Assembly (NCBI GenBank): GCA_009761415.1
Contig: QUOL01000011.1
Coordinates: 1,172,291 to 1,236,290 of the forward strand
Origin: Sarcomyxa edulis
Taxonomy: Eukaryota; Basidiomycota; Agaricomycetes; Agaricales; Mycenaceae
DNA length: 64,000 nucleotides
Direction: 5' to 3'
Shown: positions 11,133-23,258 of the stretch, one piece after another
Layout of the letters: the number at the start of each line of letters is the position of its first letter
Position numbering within the stretch: the first letter of the stretch is position 1
Program-made: the position numbers and the translations under genes
Notes under the pieces: model-generated
Told to the model about the DNA's origin: nothing
Seen by the model: only the letters and a program-made list of their open reading frames with translations
The model's database searches: none

Positions 11133-13043
11133 ATGTCCGCGTTCTACAAATTTGATGTCGAAACTGCTCCCAAAACCGTCAAACATTCGCGCAAAGGGGA
11201 TGGCAATAAAGAGAATAAAAGGATCCGTAAACCCAGTGAAATCAAGTGGAAGAAGCTTATCGAGGATCTCAGGGATTGGATGTCCACTCAGGACATTAAC
11301 TTAGTGTACGTTAATCGAATTGGCTGGAATGGGCCGAGAAACAGAGTATTGGCAGAAGGTCAGTCAGTCAGTACTAGACCACGATTGAAGAATGCGCCAC
11401 TGACGTTTTTCTTTATTCGTCCACAGTGATGTATAGATTACAACTCTCCGTCAAACAAGTGCCGTTACCTGCAAAAATGCCGTTACCTGAAGTGGCCAAG
11501 CAGATCGAGGCGCTCAGAGCTTTGATGGTCAAACAGGACAACAAAGAAAGAGAGCGATTGAAGGATGATTTTGTTCAAACCTGGAATCCCGAGGGGACGA
11601 AATGCGAGGTTTTGGAGGAAGGTCAGTCAGTCGAATGCGCTTTTGGGAGCTGTGGCACTGACATATCTTCCCGCTTCAACCACAGCGATACGCAGATTGG
11701 GAGGACCCGTCCCAGTGCCGTCGCATGACGGATTGGAGGGAACGCCCGTCGAGGTTCAGGCTGGTGAGTCGTTTGTACTTGATAGAACATGAGCTGCCTT
11801 TTGACAGTGTACTCGTCAGTGGATGAGAACCAGGTTGGAGAACGTCCGCTAAACAAAGGACGCGTCGAGCCACTCATGGCCAGCAAGGGGAAGAAACGGA
11901 ATGTGGCCAACCCCGAGAATATCGCGTCGAGTAAGTGTTCATGTGAACTATATAAACGAAGAGAAACTCATGAATTGGTTCGCGATTTGAATAGAAAAGA
12001 GCCAGGGGAAGAGACGGAATTTGGACGACAGCGAGGATACAATGTCGAGTAAGTCTTTAGGTGAATTATATAAACAAAAGAGAGACTGATGAAGATCACA
12101 ATTTGAATAGAGAAGAGTCAGGGGAAGAAACGAAAAGCAGAGGATGATGAGCATACCGCATCGAGTACGTCTCTATCCGGACCATGTGAACGCACGAGAA
12201 ACTGATGATTGGGGTCGCGATTTGAATAGAAAGGCGGCGTACCGCTACTACTGGACATGCTATGCCCGAGACGATGGCGGAATTCGTCCAAGGAAGCAGT
12301 AGCTCCGGAAGAATTAGAACTGGTGGTGAGTCGAACTCTGGCCAATCTGCTCGACAAGAATCACGCAATGATACTCTTTGACCTTAGGCAAAGCATCAGC
12401 GGGACCTCAAGAATATGGGGAGATCCCATTGATTGTCAGGAACCCGTCTACACCGTCACATTTATACGACGCATATCCAGCGAACGGTAATCCGGGGCCA
12501 TCAGCACCGCTGGTCAGAGCGCCCTTCGACACAACTCTGGTGCACGAGCCTAGAGTCCGCGCACCACTGGTGAGTACGTCGGAGTCTGCAGCTCACAACG
12601 CGCACACCCAAGGACCAATTTCACTGGATCAGTCACAAGCGGAAGGAACGATTCCGCAAATCGAAGTGGGCTATGCCCACAAAGCAACAAACGAGAACCA
12701 TCCGAGCCATCCGAGCTCTCAAATCGGAGACGCAGGGATCCCCGAAGGGATCTTCGATATATCGCCTCATGGGCAACCCCAAACAACGCAAGAAATCGTT
12801 ATAGATGCAGGAGACAAAGGTGCAGAAGACAATGAGGAGGAGAAAGATTACCCGGAAACGGGACTGTTCGACGACTGGTGGTCTCGGGAACAAGACAAAG
12901 ACAAAGAGGAGCAGGACGACCACCCCGATACAGACCTTTTCGACGACTTGTGGTCTCGGGAGCAAGACAACTTTGTCTTGGATGTGACGTGGGATGAATT
13001 AATGAACGATGAGGATGTGCGTGCATGGTATGATGCTCTATAG
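11133..13043 (+). CDS. Tandem-array gene B: nuclear-type modular protein of unknown family (489 aa)
   Basis: Eight exons in phase: 11133-11358, 11427-11621, 11686-11763, 11820-11930, 11995-12048, 12111-12164, 12230-12325 and 12388-13043. It has an N-terminal QD segment (LRDWMSTQDINLVYVNR, VLAEG), a diverged second QD segment (LRALMVKQD, VLEEG), one PVPS...TPVEVQA segment, a GERPLNKGR segment, then three basic modules ending in S (KGKKRN..., KKSQGKRRN..., KKSQGKKRK...), a PETMAEFVQGSS segment, and an acidic tail with two FDD-WSREQD repeats identical in plan to gene A. The two 54-nt exons are copies of each other. Function unknown; nuclear location inferred from the basic modules. Confidence 0.75.
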
Positions 13044-13309
13044 ATGTCTGTCAAATGTTATCGGAACTGTACTTGTTTTAGAATCCTAGTCGTTGGTCGA
13101 TTGGGCTTCCTTGTATACATTTTGCGATTTGTCTGAGCTGTCCTTTAGACTTTCATACACAATATTTGTGATGTAGGACCCACGACAAGTGCGGACGTCG
13201 TTGAAGGACTAGATCTCCCGAAAATCGAGTAAGGTCTCCACGGCGACCCCGTGACTAGAACAATACTGGGAAACCCTTTCAATCGTCAAGATTCACCATC
13301 CGTCATCGT

Positions 13310-13560
13310 ATTCGCTTGAAGAAAAGGCGGAACACTCCGATTCACGGGCTACGCCCATACAAGCAAAACAGCCGACCACACAAGCAATCCAAGCTCTCAA
13401 ATTGGAGACGCAGGGATCCATCAGGAGATCTCCGACGTTTGGTCCCATGGGCATGACCAAACTACCGCGATGGATGCGGGAGACAAAGAGGAAATTCCAC
13501 GGAGATGGAGAAGGAGACGTTCCTGGTATGCAGAACGGCTCAATAGATACTGGATATGTA
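13310..13560 (+). pseudogene. Relic of C-type tail exon downstream of gene B
   Basis: Parallel to 8190-8452: fragments equivalent to SSQIGDAGIHQEISDVWSHG and GHDQTTAMDAGDK are present but the frame is lost soon after. Same position relative to gene B as the first relic has to gene A, so it was already there before the units duplicated. Confidence 0.55.
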
Positions 13561-15991
13561 CGAATGAAAAGTTCATCTGGTTCTGTTGGCCGTGCATTTA
13601 CCCCAACACAATCCCGCCATATGAATAAGCTGTCCTTTGAACTGCTGGACACAAGATCTGAGACGCACGACGAAGTAACAGGACAGACGTCTTTGAAGGA
13701 CGGCACATCCCGAAACTTGAGTAAGAATAAGTGTTGGATGGACTCACCACAGTATGTACGACCTCGGATTCGAGAAGATATGAGTGTCAGCCGTACATGG
13801 AACTGTATAGCAAGGAGTACGTTGTCCCTGTCGGTCGAAATGGATGAGCTCGGAGCTTATCGGAGGACGATGGCAGTCAGAGCAAGGGATCCTGTGTAGA
13901 TGAAGCTCTATACAGAACACATATATTTCAATTGTCGAGTCCGCTATCCCATGGAAGACTGATATTGTGAAACTGGACGTACTGGGAGTCTGAACTGATG
14001 CACGACAAAATTTGAGTCGGTCATGTTCAACTGAGGAGATGAGTAGGATCACGTACTAGTGCTGTACCCAGTTGAGCTTCTCCGCTCGTCATCCTAGACT
14101 GCAAGGAAGCATCGAGATGGAATAGCATCGAGGAGGAAAGAACAATTGCAAGAGACGGAGAGAGACGACGTTGACTCAGATCTTCAACTTGAAGTTTGTT
14201 ATCGCTGTCATCCGATTTGACCGATGGTGGCTGTGCACAAGTTTCTTTCTACGCGCAAGATGCTGCAAGATGGTACTAGCTCACAGTGAGATCCCCTAGC
14301 CTTAGGACTCGGAGTACTATTGAGTTGTGCGTCCATTGCCCTCGGCTTTTCTCCTCTCTCACTCATCGATTGACGGCACATTCACGCCCAGATGTTAGTG
14401 GGGATACTCAGATCGGAGTACACGTCTGTACACGTCGACAGCGATCATGATGGCAGTGGATATCAGTGCGGTGGTTTCTATGGCTTATTCTGCGCTGATT
14501 CCTTTGACTCTCTTCTATAGCATCTGTCTTGCCATAGACGACATGCGACTTCTCCATTGTCGTTCATAACGTTCTCATCGAAACCGACCTCTGCTATCAT
14601 TTCCAGCTCTCCATCATGCATAGCAATCACTCGACTTAGTCGGTCTCAACAGGCTTGATCACAACCTCATCCCTTAGTCCGCAACGATGAGCGATCTGTC
14701 AGACATACGGTTCTTTTTCCGTTGCTGCTCAGAGTCAGAACGAACGTAGGCTGGCTCGAGTGGCGCTTGAATGTCAGATATGTGAAGAGGGAAATAACGG
14801 TTGTGTGCGTGCGTACTATCTTTTCTTGACTTGTTGAAAACTATCATAAGCACATCTCAACCATCCCGCTTCTTGCTCGACGTTCTCGTTACAAACGCAC
14901 CGTAAGTCTTATCTCGTCAAAGTCGACATTGATACTGACGGTAAGCTTCATGTTGTAATCGTCATGATGATATAGATATTCGACTGCATGTCTTTATTAC
15001 TAGAGCCTACGCCTGACATCCCGCTGATTCATTTTCCGTGCAGAATATACAGGGCCAGATTGCATTCCCCGCCGTGTCACACATCCTGTCAATGCTGACA
15101 ATATCTTCATAGTTTGTACGTAGCATCTCTGTCCTCCTCAAGCTATTGTTCCTCCAATCCAAGCTCGATCGATCTTGCTCTTGACGCGTGTTTGTACTTA
15201 TGACTGAAGGTCCTCTAAAATCGCCATCACGCGAGTTTCTAGAGACGCAGCTTCCGTCGTTGTTTGTTGGAAGGTCGGCTATGGCACTCATCGAAGCCGG
15301 AGCGGTGTGCTCTTTTAGCTTCCAAGGGATAATATCTCGCGTAGGCGTCAAGCGCGAGTTGGATGGGAATGGTGATGTGAAGATATCCAGCGACCAATCT
15401 GTGAATCAAGGGGTCTCATTAGTCTCTGATACAAGTAGACCAGAAGAGAGTTGCTCGTGCGTTCATCTGATGTTCTGACGTCCTCTCATTTTTACTCAGA
15501 CTTGCGAGAAGCCTGGCTCGTAGAATGGGCGAAATCAGATTTATCAAGTCTGCACATTGTGTGATGACAACTCGATATCCCGTTGTCGGGCGTAGATCTT
15601 TGAGACACTTCAAAGCTTTGGATGCGAGGGGAAGTCAACAGTTGAATATCGAGTAATCACAAAATACGGAGATTCGATGTATTGCGGTGTAGATGCTCCG
15701 CTCTCCTTGTACATTGAGAATGAAGCTAGTACCTACGTGCACTCTCTTCCCACTCTCAGAACATCTCCGAAGTAGGTCGAAGCATTGTTCGGATATCATG
15801 AGACGGGATGCCATCGACTCGAGCGAAGCGTTCTAGATCAAAGCAAAATCAGAATATATCCTCCCACAACACAGGATATGAGGCATCCATTGAAGTGACA
15901 TTCCTTGATATGGCAGTCAGTGGCCCCCGACTCCAACAATAACAAATTGCATCCCGGAAGCAATCCGGAAGCAATATGGAAGCATTCCGAG
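13561..15991. other. Non-coding part of unit 2
   Basis: Counterpart of 8453-10822 with scattered indels. No gene supported. Confidence 0.5.
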
Positions 15992-16134
15992 AACATCCCT
16001 TCATCATGAGATGAGCCCAACGTCAACACCTCGTCGTCATTGAGGACAAGGAAGAAGTTGCGCTTACCACAATTACTGAAAGGGACAAGATCACTCGAGC
16101 TTGACGCCCAGGATACTTTCGCGAAAAACATATA

Positions 16135-16299
16135 ATGCCTCCGAGTTTTTCTCCCACGCGTGATACGCGACTGTGGCCGACACGAGGCGCTTATCAATAT
16201 CCCGCCTTTGTTCGAAGTTATTTATATCCACTCACCTTAAATCAAACATTTCGACATACCTCTTTCTTCCACACATCTTCCATCCACACCATCATCACC
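16135..16299 (+). promoter_or_regulatory. Conserved promoter of gene C
   Basis: ACGCGT at 16156-16161, TATA-like element near 16218 and the same leader as genes A and B; practically identical to the gene B promoter. Confidence 0.55.
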
Positions 16300-18197
16300 A
16301 TGTCCGCGTTCTACAAATTTGATGTCGAAACTGCTCCCAAAACCGTCAAACATTCGCGCAAAGGGGATGGCAATAAAGAGAATAAAAGGATCCGTAAACC
16401 CAGTGAAATCAAGTGGAAGAAGCTTATCGAGGATCTCAGGGATTGGATGTCCACTCAGGACATTAACTTAGTGTACGTTAATCGAATTGGCTGGAATGGG
16501 CCGAGAAACAGAGTATTGGCAGAAGGTCAGTCAGTCAGTACTAGACCACGATTGAAGAATGCGCCACTGACGTTTTTCTTTATTCGTCCACAGTGATGTA
16601 TAGATTACAACTCTCCGTCAAACAAGTGCCGTTACCTGCAAAAATGCCGTTACCTGAAGTGGCCAAGCAGATCGAGGCGCTCAGAGCTTTGATGGTCAAA
16701 CAGGACAACAAAGAAAGAGAGCGATTGAAGGATGATTTCGTTCTAACCTGGAATCCCGAGGGGACGAAATGCGAGGTTTTGGAGGAAGGTTAGTCCGTCG
16801 AATGCGCCTTTGGGAGCTGTGGCACTGACATATCTTCCCTCTTCAACCACAGCGATACGCAGATTGGGAGGACCCGTCCCAGTGCCGTCGCATGACGGAT
16901 TGGAGGGAACACCCGTCAAGGTTCAGGCTGGTGAGTCGTTTGTACTTGATAGCACATGAGCTGCCTTTTTGACAGTGTAATCGTCAGTGGATGAGAACCA
17001 GGTTGGAGAACGTCCGCTGGACAAAGGACCCGTCGAGCCACTAATGGCCAACAAGGGGAAGAAACGGGGTGTGAACGACATCGAGAATATCGCGTCGAGT
17101 AAGTTTTTAGGTCAACTATATATACGAAGGAGAAACTCATAATTTGGTTCGCGGATTGAATAGAAAAGAGCCATGGGAAGAAACGGAAGTTGGACGACAG
17201 CGAGGATACAGCGTCAAGTAAGTCTTTAGGTGAACTATATAAACAAAAGAGAGACTGATGAATTGGATCGCAATTTGAATAGAGAAGAGTCAGGGGAAGA
17301 AACGAAAATTGGAGGATGATGAGCATACCGCATCGAGTACGTCTCTATCCGGACCATGTGAACGCACGAGAAACTGATGATTGGGGTCGCGATTTGAATA
17401 GAAAGGCGGCGTACCGCTACTACTAGACATGCTATGCCCGAGACGATGGCGGAATTCGTCCAAGGAAGCAGTAGCTCCGGAAGAATCAAAGCTGGTGGTG
17501 AGTCGAGCGCTCGTCAATCTCCTTGAAAAGGATCACACAATAATACTATTCGACACACATAGGTAATTATGGTGTGTTTTCGGCAACACCGGGAGCGAAC
17601 GAGTATTGGGAGGCCCCCTTTACTGTCAAGAAACCATCCCCGTCCACTCGACCACTGTTGTGTGGAGTGGATTCGGGGCTGCCTCGCACACCGTCGTATG
17701 AGGAGCAGGCACTCTACGACACATACACGTCACAACCAGGACCATCGTCACTGGAAGACGAACAAGCGGAACAATCGGATCCGCAAGGCCAAGTGGGCTA
17801 TGCCCACAAAAACAAACCGCTAAACCACATGAGCTATCCGAGCTCTCAAACTGGAGATGCAGGGATCGACCAAGAGATCTCAGCAGTTATGCCTCATGGG
17901 CAAGACCGAACCTCGCATGATGTCATTGAACGAGGAGACGAAGACGAGGAAACCCAACCAGAGACAGAAACGACCTACGACTGGTCTCGGGATCAGGACA
18001 TGTTTGTCCAGTCCATGGTGGACCCTCCGTCGAACATTGATTCCGAGGAGATGAATGAACGATGGAACGCACTGATGCAGGATGATACAGTGGCTGAATG
18101 GTGGGGCCGCATGCGTGCTCCGGAGGATATGTGGGATATGACGTGGAGTGAGATGTTGAAGAGTGAAGATGGGGCACGATGGTGGAATGCAATGTAA
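16300..18197 (+). CDS. Tandem-array gene C: nuclear-type modular protein with alternative tail (482 aa)
   Basis: Eight exons in phase: 16300-16525, 16594-16788, 16853-16930, 16988-17098, 17164-17217, 17283-17336, 17402-17497 and 17563-18197. Exons 1-7 match gene B closely, including the two 54-nt basic exons (KKSHGKKRKLDD, KKSQGKKRKLED). The last exon is different from A and B: it ends in an acidic, Trp/Met-rich region with YDWSRDQDMF, MDDTVAEWW-like and WDMTWSEMLKSEDGARWWNAM elements, and is the intact version of the relics found after genes A and B. It still shares the logic of a basic centre and acidic aromatic tail. Family unknown. Confidence 0.75.
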
Positions 18198-18897
18198 GGC
18201 GTCAAGTATCGTCGGATCTGTACAAATGATTTTTATCGCTCTGAGACTAATAACGATCGTGGTTCTATTGGGCTTGCTTTGACCTCGACACATTCCGCCA
18301 TATAGATAAGATCAGGCTGTCCTTTGGACTGCCATATCTAACCAGTACGAGACACTACCAGGATAGACATCGTTGTAGCACTAGACGTCCCGCAAATGGA
18401 GTAAGAATTACTTTTGGATGGACTCACTGCAATCTAACCAATCGTGTATCGATCCGGTACTGCACCCATCTAAACTTTCTAACCTTCAAGATTCCTCGTC
18501 AACGCGTCCACTGCGAGTCCGAGAAGCATCGACATGGAACTGGAACGAAGAGGGCTATAGCGATTGAAGAGACGACGTGGACAAACGGTTTTGTTATTCC
18601 GTAGCAATCGAGGTAGTCCTAGCTAGAGGAGATTGCAAAAAAGGACTAAGATGTCCTCGGGTATTTCCGGCAAAGTTCCGGATGACCTACTTATTTGCGG
18701 CGTAGATTCCGAGTCGCACTTGCAAGTGCCGCATACCTGTTATCACAGCTAAGCGATGAGGTCTGCCTTCCTCGTATGTCGTTCGATGAGCACAGTGACT
18801 CGGGATTCAAATGATTATCGCATCGAGCCAAGTAGTCCAATTATTATTCTCACTAACAGCTTGCCTCAGAGCTTGCCAAAGGCTCAAACTACCTCTA
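18198..18897. other. Intergenic between gene C and L2
   Basis: 3' remains of unit 3 and the converging end of L2. No gene seen. Confidence 0.4.
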
Positions 18898-20432
18898 CTA
18901 CGCAGCAGGGATAGCAACGTCACCCCAAGGCCCATCCCCATACCTTCCAACCACAACCGCACTACTCCAACTAGAGTCATCAATCGCAGGATTGCTGAAA
19001 TTGATTGGCGGATCCCCGATGAACGCACGCCACGTCGTGTCTGTGATGAACGTCTCGGAACGGCCATCGCTGTATGTGATTAGGATGCTCGCGATGACTC
19101 CAGCGGGGTTGGGGGCGGTTCCGACGTTGCTTCCTAGGATGGAGAAGACGTTGACCTCGGCGGAGAGGAAGGTAATGACGAAGGCTTGAGATGATTCCCA
19201 GTTGTCAGCGAATCCAATCCCGTCGCCGTTGATGTATAGTGTGTACTCGTTGTCGCTAGAGAAAGGTCATTAGAATTTTTTTCGTCAGTTGGAGATTCAA
19301 CGATGTGTTGAGTCAAGAGTATGAGTGAATTTGTGGTACACATACCAGGTAATAAGGACGGTCGCACAGACAGCATATCTACCAACACCGCCAGTTATGA
19401 CCGTCTTCCTGAATGCACGCGATCCAAGGGGAGCAACACCATTCACGGTCTCCCCAGTCCAGATCCAGTTCGATTGCGTGAGATCGAGAACGGGTGGAAT
19501 GGCGGTGATACCCCAAGGACCCACTCCCTCTGTGCCCTGTTCTGAAGCTGCAGACCAGGAACTGTCATTGAGGGATGGATTTTGGAAGTTCGCGGGGACG
19601 GATCCGATGAATGTCTTCCATGATGCGTCTGTTACGATCGTGTCATTACTCCCGTCACTGTATTCGATAACTATGGTCGCGATGACGGCAGCGGGTCCCC
19701 CGGAGTTGGTGGCGAGGATGGCGAATAGGTTGGAGGAGGGTTGGAGTGGGGCGTTGAATGCTTGCGCAGCTTGGAATGAAGTCTGGAGATTGCTCGTTGA
19801 TCCTATGTCTATGCCATTGACGTACAAAGTATAGTTGTTATCTCTGGATAGTTTGTGATCGCAAGTGAGTATCAAAGTGGTGTAGAGACCTCGAAAACTT
19901 ACGCAGTTATGAGTACTGTGCTACAAATAGCGAATCTGGAACTCGAGGACGCGAACGTTTTTCTGAACGCACGAGTTCCAATGGGCGCATTGCCACCCGG
20001 TCCAGCATTTTCTCCCGTCCAGATCCACTGGGAGTTGGTCAAAGAAAGAACAGGAGCGACCGCTCGCCGTCCGATTGAGCGTGAGTTGCTTTGAGTGAAA
20101 TTCGACACTGAAAGATGGTCAGTGGGTGTACCATGGAGTCGGGGTCTAAATCACCTTTTGCGATCTGACTGACAGTACTAGTCCCAGTATCTTGAATGTT
20201 GACGTCGGCCCAAGAGGTGGTACCAGAGGAGTCTAGACCTTTGCCGAAGACGAGATGAGATTCCTAGTTCAATGTAGAAAAAGATGAAGTGAACGTACGT
20301 ACCTCGCGGTAATGCGAGTGTGAAAACTGCAGAGGCTAATAGCAGCGAGTACACAGTTACTAGAGAATATTCTAAATTACTGTGTCGAAGACAAGTTGAA
20401 GCACGTGTGCGTGACTCACGTTTGAAAGACAT
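18898..20432 (-). CDS. Secreted protein with two tandem beta-sandwich domains, copy L2 (404 aa)
   Basis: Six exons in phase: 20432-20420, 20359-20303, 20238-20155, 20107-19903, 19843-19346 and 19255-18898. The signal peptide is MSFKLTVYSLLLASAVFTLA with cleavage near LPRG. Two repeats follow, each with WIWTGE, RAFRKT, an intron at the same place, YTLY-(V/I)-NG, YSDG and a DDSSW motif; the protein ends GDVAIPAA. Each repeat boundary lies inside an exon and each intron inside a repeat, so the second repeat arose by duplicating an exon-intron unit. Complete; probably extracellular. Sugar binding is suggested by the fold resemblance only. Confidence 0.85.
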
Positions 20433-21966
20433 GGCGAACGAGACCACTTCTGCATTATTGCAGATGAGTACGCAAGTCTTTTATACGTTCTTGACCAATT
20501 GAGTCCCGGGTGAACCTGTAAGCGTTACATCTGCAAAACCTGAGGGCGACTACGAAGAATTGTATTGGTCGAGTACTTAGAGCGTCCGGGCGAGGGCCAA
20601 ACTTGAAAGTCTATCAGGAATGTGCCAAGACGCATACGCACGAGATCACTCTGACAGATTGCTGGGTGTGTTCGTCGTAGAATAAGGAACGGCACTCATA
20701 CGAAGACCTTGAGCATAGGAGATGTGTACGGCAGGCAAGGGGGGCATCAGGTCCAGGAGACAAGACCGGAATATAGCTTCCTCTAAATGGTGAACACTTC
20801 ACTAGGGAATATCGAGGAAGCTCAATATCAGGACGATAGGGTGTCAGATGGTGCCATAATGGATACTGAAGATGGAGAAGAACAGGGTCTCCGGTAGCTT
20901 GACAGTAACACGTCCGCAGAAACTTCGGATGGAATCGGTCGGGGACATAGACAAGAGGAGAGACTGAGGATCCAAAGTAGTCCGAGCCTAGGTCGGGATA
21001 CTGTACTCGGAGTGTTACTTTTGAGGTCCAATTTCGTGCGATGACTTTGCAGGTGTCCAGAGTGGAGGGAGCAAATACATTAAAAGCTCACCAGAGTGTA
21101 TTTCGGTCATCTTACAGCAGAGTTCTGATGTGTAATGTCCGGCTAAAAAGCTCTAGCAGAGTTCTGAGTGCTTACTGCTGAGGTGCGCGTCAAAGGTAGA
21201 TAGATATGATTCGAGGAGGCATGCTCTCACTCACCTGATCAATCTGACCTGCCACCGTCATATGGGAGCTTGGGGAGACTGAAGTCTATCTGACAACGCC
21301 TGCCTACAAAGGAATTGTACGAGCCCTTCTCAAATATACAGTACTTGTCCTCGTTCGAATGTCTCGGCCTCACTCCTGAAATCCGTATCAGACTTCATGA
21401 TTAGGGAAAGAAGGTGAATCCACTCACTTCCGATAACTTACCGTCGTCGCGTAGAACGAGCCTGAAAACGAGGTGGTCATATAGAACTCGACATCGACGA
21501 GGCACTGGCAGAATCCAGGCGCTGGAAGGAAGATTCGGATGAGAATAGTTACAGTGACGAGAGATGTGAATATCGAGTTCCACGACAATAGGAACAACAA
21601 TAGTTGCTTGTCGTGGACAGAACATAGTGGAGAGTGGTCTCAGGACACCAGAGATATACATCGAGGAAACGCGCGATAAGCGGCGTGTTTGGGAGACGAC
21701 GTTGACTCAGATCGTTTTTGATCTTATCGATATTGCTGACAGCTGTCATCCGAATTGGCCGATGGTGGCTGTGCGTCTCAATTCAATCTTTAGGATCATA
21801 TCGAATATATTGCCAAAAATATAGAAAAGAACACCATACGGATATATATTACAAGTTCGGATGCGCATAACTGACCCATGGGAATGCCATTCGTACGATG
21901 AATCAGGACGGGACAAAGATTAGTGAGAATCAGTAGCTCGCTTTGAGATAGTTTTCACAACAGCGA
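20433..21966. other. Intergenic with an orphan piece of the array repeat
   Basis: No gene supported. Bases about 21685-21790 match the non-coding part of the tandem units (compare 9073-9165 and 14155-14250), so a fragment of the array lies outside it. Confidence 0.5.
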
Positions 21967-23258
21967 TCAGCGTTGACGTGGTCCTGTAGGTCGGGGACGA
22001 TGCAATGGAAGCATGGACGAGGCATACAAGGAGGACGGAGGGGCCATTTGCACAAAAGACTGGGACGGTACGATTGTACCTAGATCGCGGCGAGGTGATG
22101 CCAGTGGCAACACTTCCGATGAGCTTGGGTTCCAGTGTCCAGAGAAATCACCTGCTGGGGCGTAAGGAGCATAGGAGGGCTGGCCATAGGAAGCAGTCTG
22201 CGTCTGTGAGGGAGCCTGATAACCGGGAGCAGCAGTTTGTTGAGGCTGAGTCGCATATTGAGCGTTGTGAAGAGGGACGACGGGGAGAGGACCTCTTGTG
22301 GGAAGAGCACCTCCGTGATACATCGTTGTTCCAGACTCGCGCGAGAGAGGATCAACTTCTTTCACGGCGCGGCTCGGAGTGGTTAGCATGCCTAGGTTCC
22401 AGCCGGGTGTACTGTTGTATCCTTCGACCCTTGGGAGTGCGACGGGTTGGTAGTTGATTTGTTGTCTGAGAGTCAGGTGAGCGGGTAAGTTTGCGCGGGC
22501 AGCTGGGTGGTGCAAGCTGATGAAAGATTGAGGAATCAGAACGGCGAGAGTGGGAGGGAGCGATGGAGGATGTGGCAAGAGATGAACTTAATTAGACGTA
22601 CTTTATCCGATTCAAGTTCCCTGCGTCGAGATGCATCTTGCATTGTGCGATTTCGTCTAGTTGGAACCCATATAATTAGATCTGAAGACCTGGAAAATCA
22701 TTGAGTGGCTCACATGGTATAGTTCTATCTGAGCAGGGAAACTCCGAGGCTTTGTCCTGGACAATTTGGAAGTATTCTTGAAGTCGTTCGAAGGCTTGAG
22801 GAAATTTGCTCGGATGAGAGTGAGCTGAGTTGAGATTGACGTCACGGAGGAGATCGTAATAACAATATATTGCGTCCTGTGGTGTTCCGAGGGAGGGGGA
22901 TGAGTCAAGGGAGACAGTGATAGTATGAATGGGGCACCGACCTTGGCTAGTTTCACCATCTGAAGACGATGGTTGAGGAATCATAACAACCTATCAGCAC
23001 ATTACTTGAAGAAAGACGAGTGGCTGCACGCACCTTCTCAATGACAAAGTTGTTCGTCGTCTTGAGAGTATCATTCTCTCGTACGAAGTGAAGGATGATC
23101 TCGATGAGTGTGGTGAACATGCCAACGTCTTGTAGACGCGACATGGCTTCTAAGGAGCAGTGTAATTGCTTGAACTGAGCGATCATGTTCTCCTGGCTGG
23201 CAGTGATTTGATCACGTCGAGTGTTAGACCATTCTTGGTAGGAAGGGCGGCCATACAT
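21967..23258 (-). CDS. Gln/Pro/Tyr-rich protein of unknown function with micro-exon (336 aa)
   Basis: Five exons in phase: 23258-23034, 22959-22942, 22876-22714, 22656-22602 and 22516-21967. The second exon is only 18 nt and encodes MVKLAK; leaving it out breaks the junction between VIEK and DAIYCYYDLL. The N-terminal 170 residues look helical and folded (MYGRPSYQEWSNTRRDQITA at the start), the C-terminal half is disordered and rich in Gln, Pro, Ser and Tyr (YATQPQQTAAPGYQAPSQTQ). Such tails are common in RNA-binding and transcription-related proteins, but no domain is recognised. Start chosen at the ATG preceding a long conserved-looking exon. Confidence 0.65.

Larger units (their letters stand above)
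10823..15991 (+). repeat. Tandem segmental duplication, unit 2 of 3 (about 5.17 kb)
   Basis: Contains promoter, gene B, a tail relic and non-coding DNA. The start of gene B is 5167 bases before the start of gene C, and promoter plus the first two exons of B and C are nearly identical, so units 2 and 3 share a more recent duplication or conversion than unit 1. Confidence 0.8.
15992..18800 (+). repeat. Tandem segmental duplication, unit 3 of 3 (shortened)
   Basis: Contains promoter and gene C, but the A/B-type acidic tail is absent and most of the downstream non-coding part is missing or diverged; recognisable blocks such as GATGGACTCACT persist near 18416. Confidence 0.75.
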
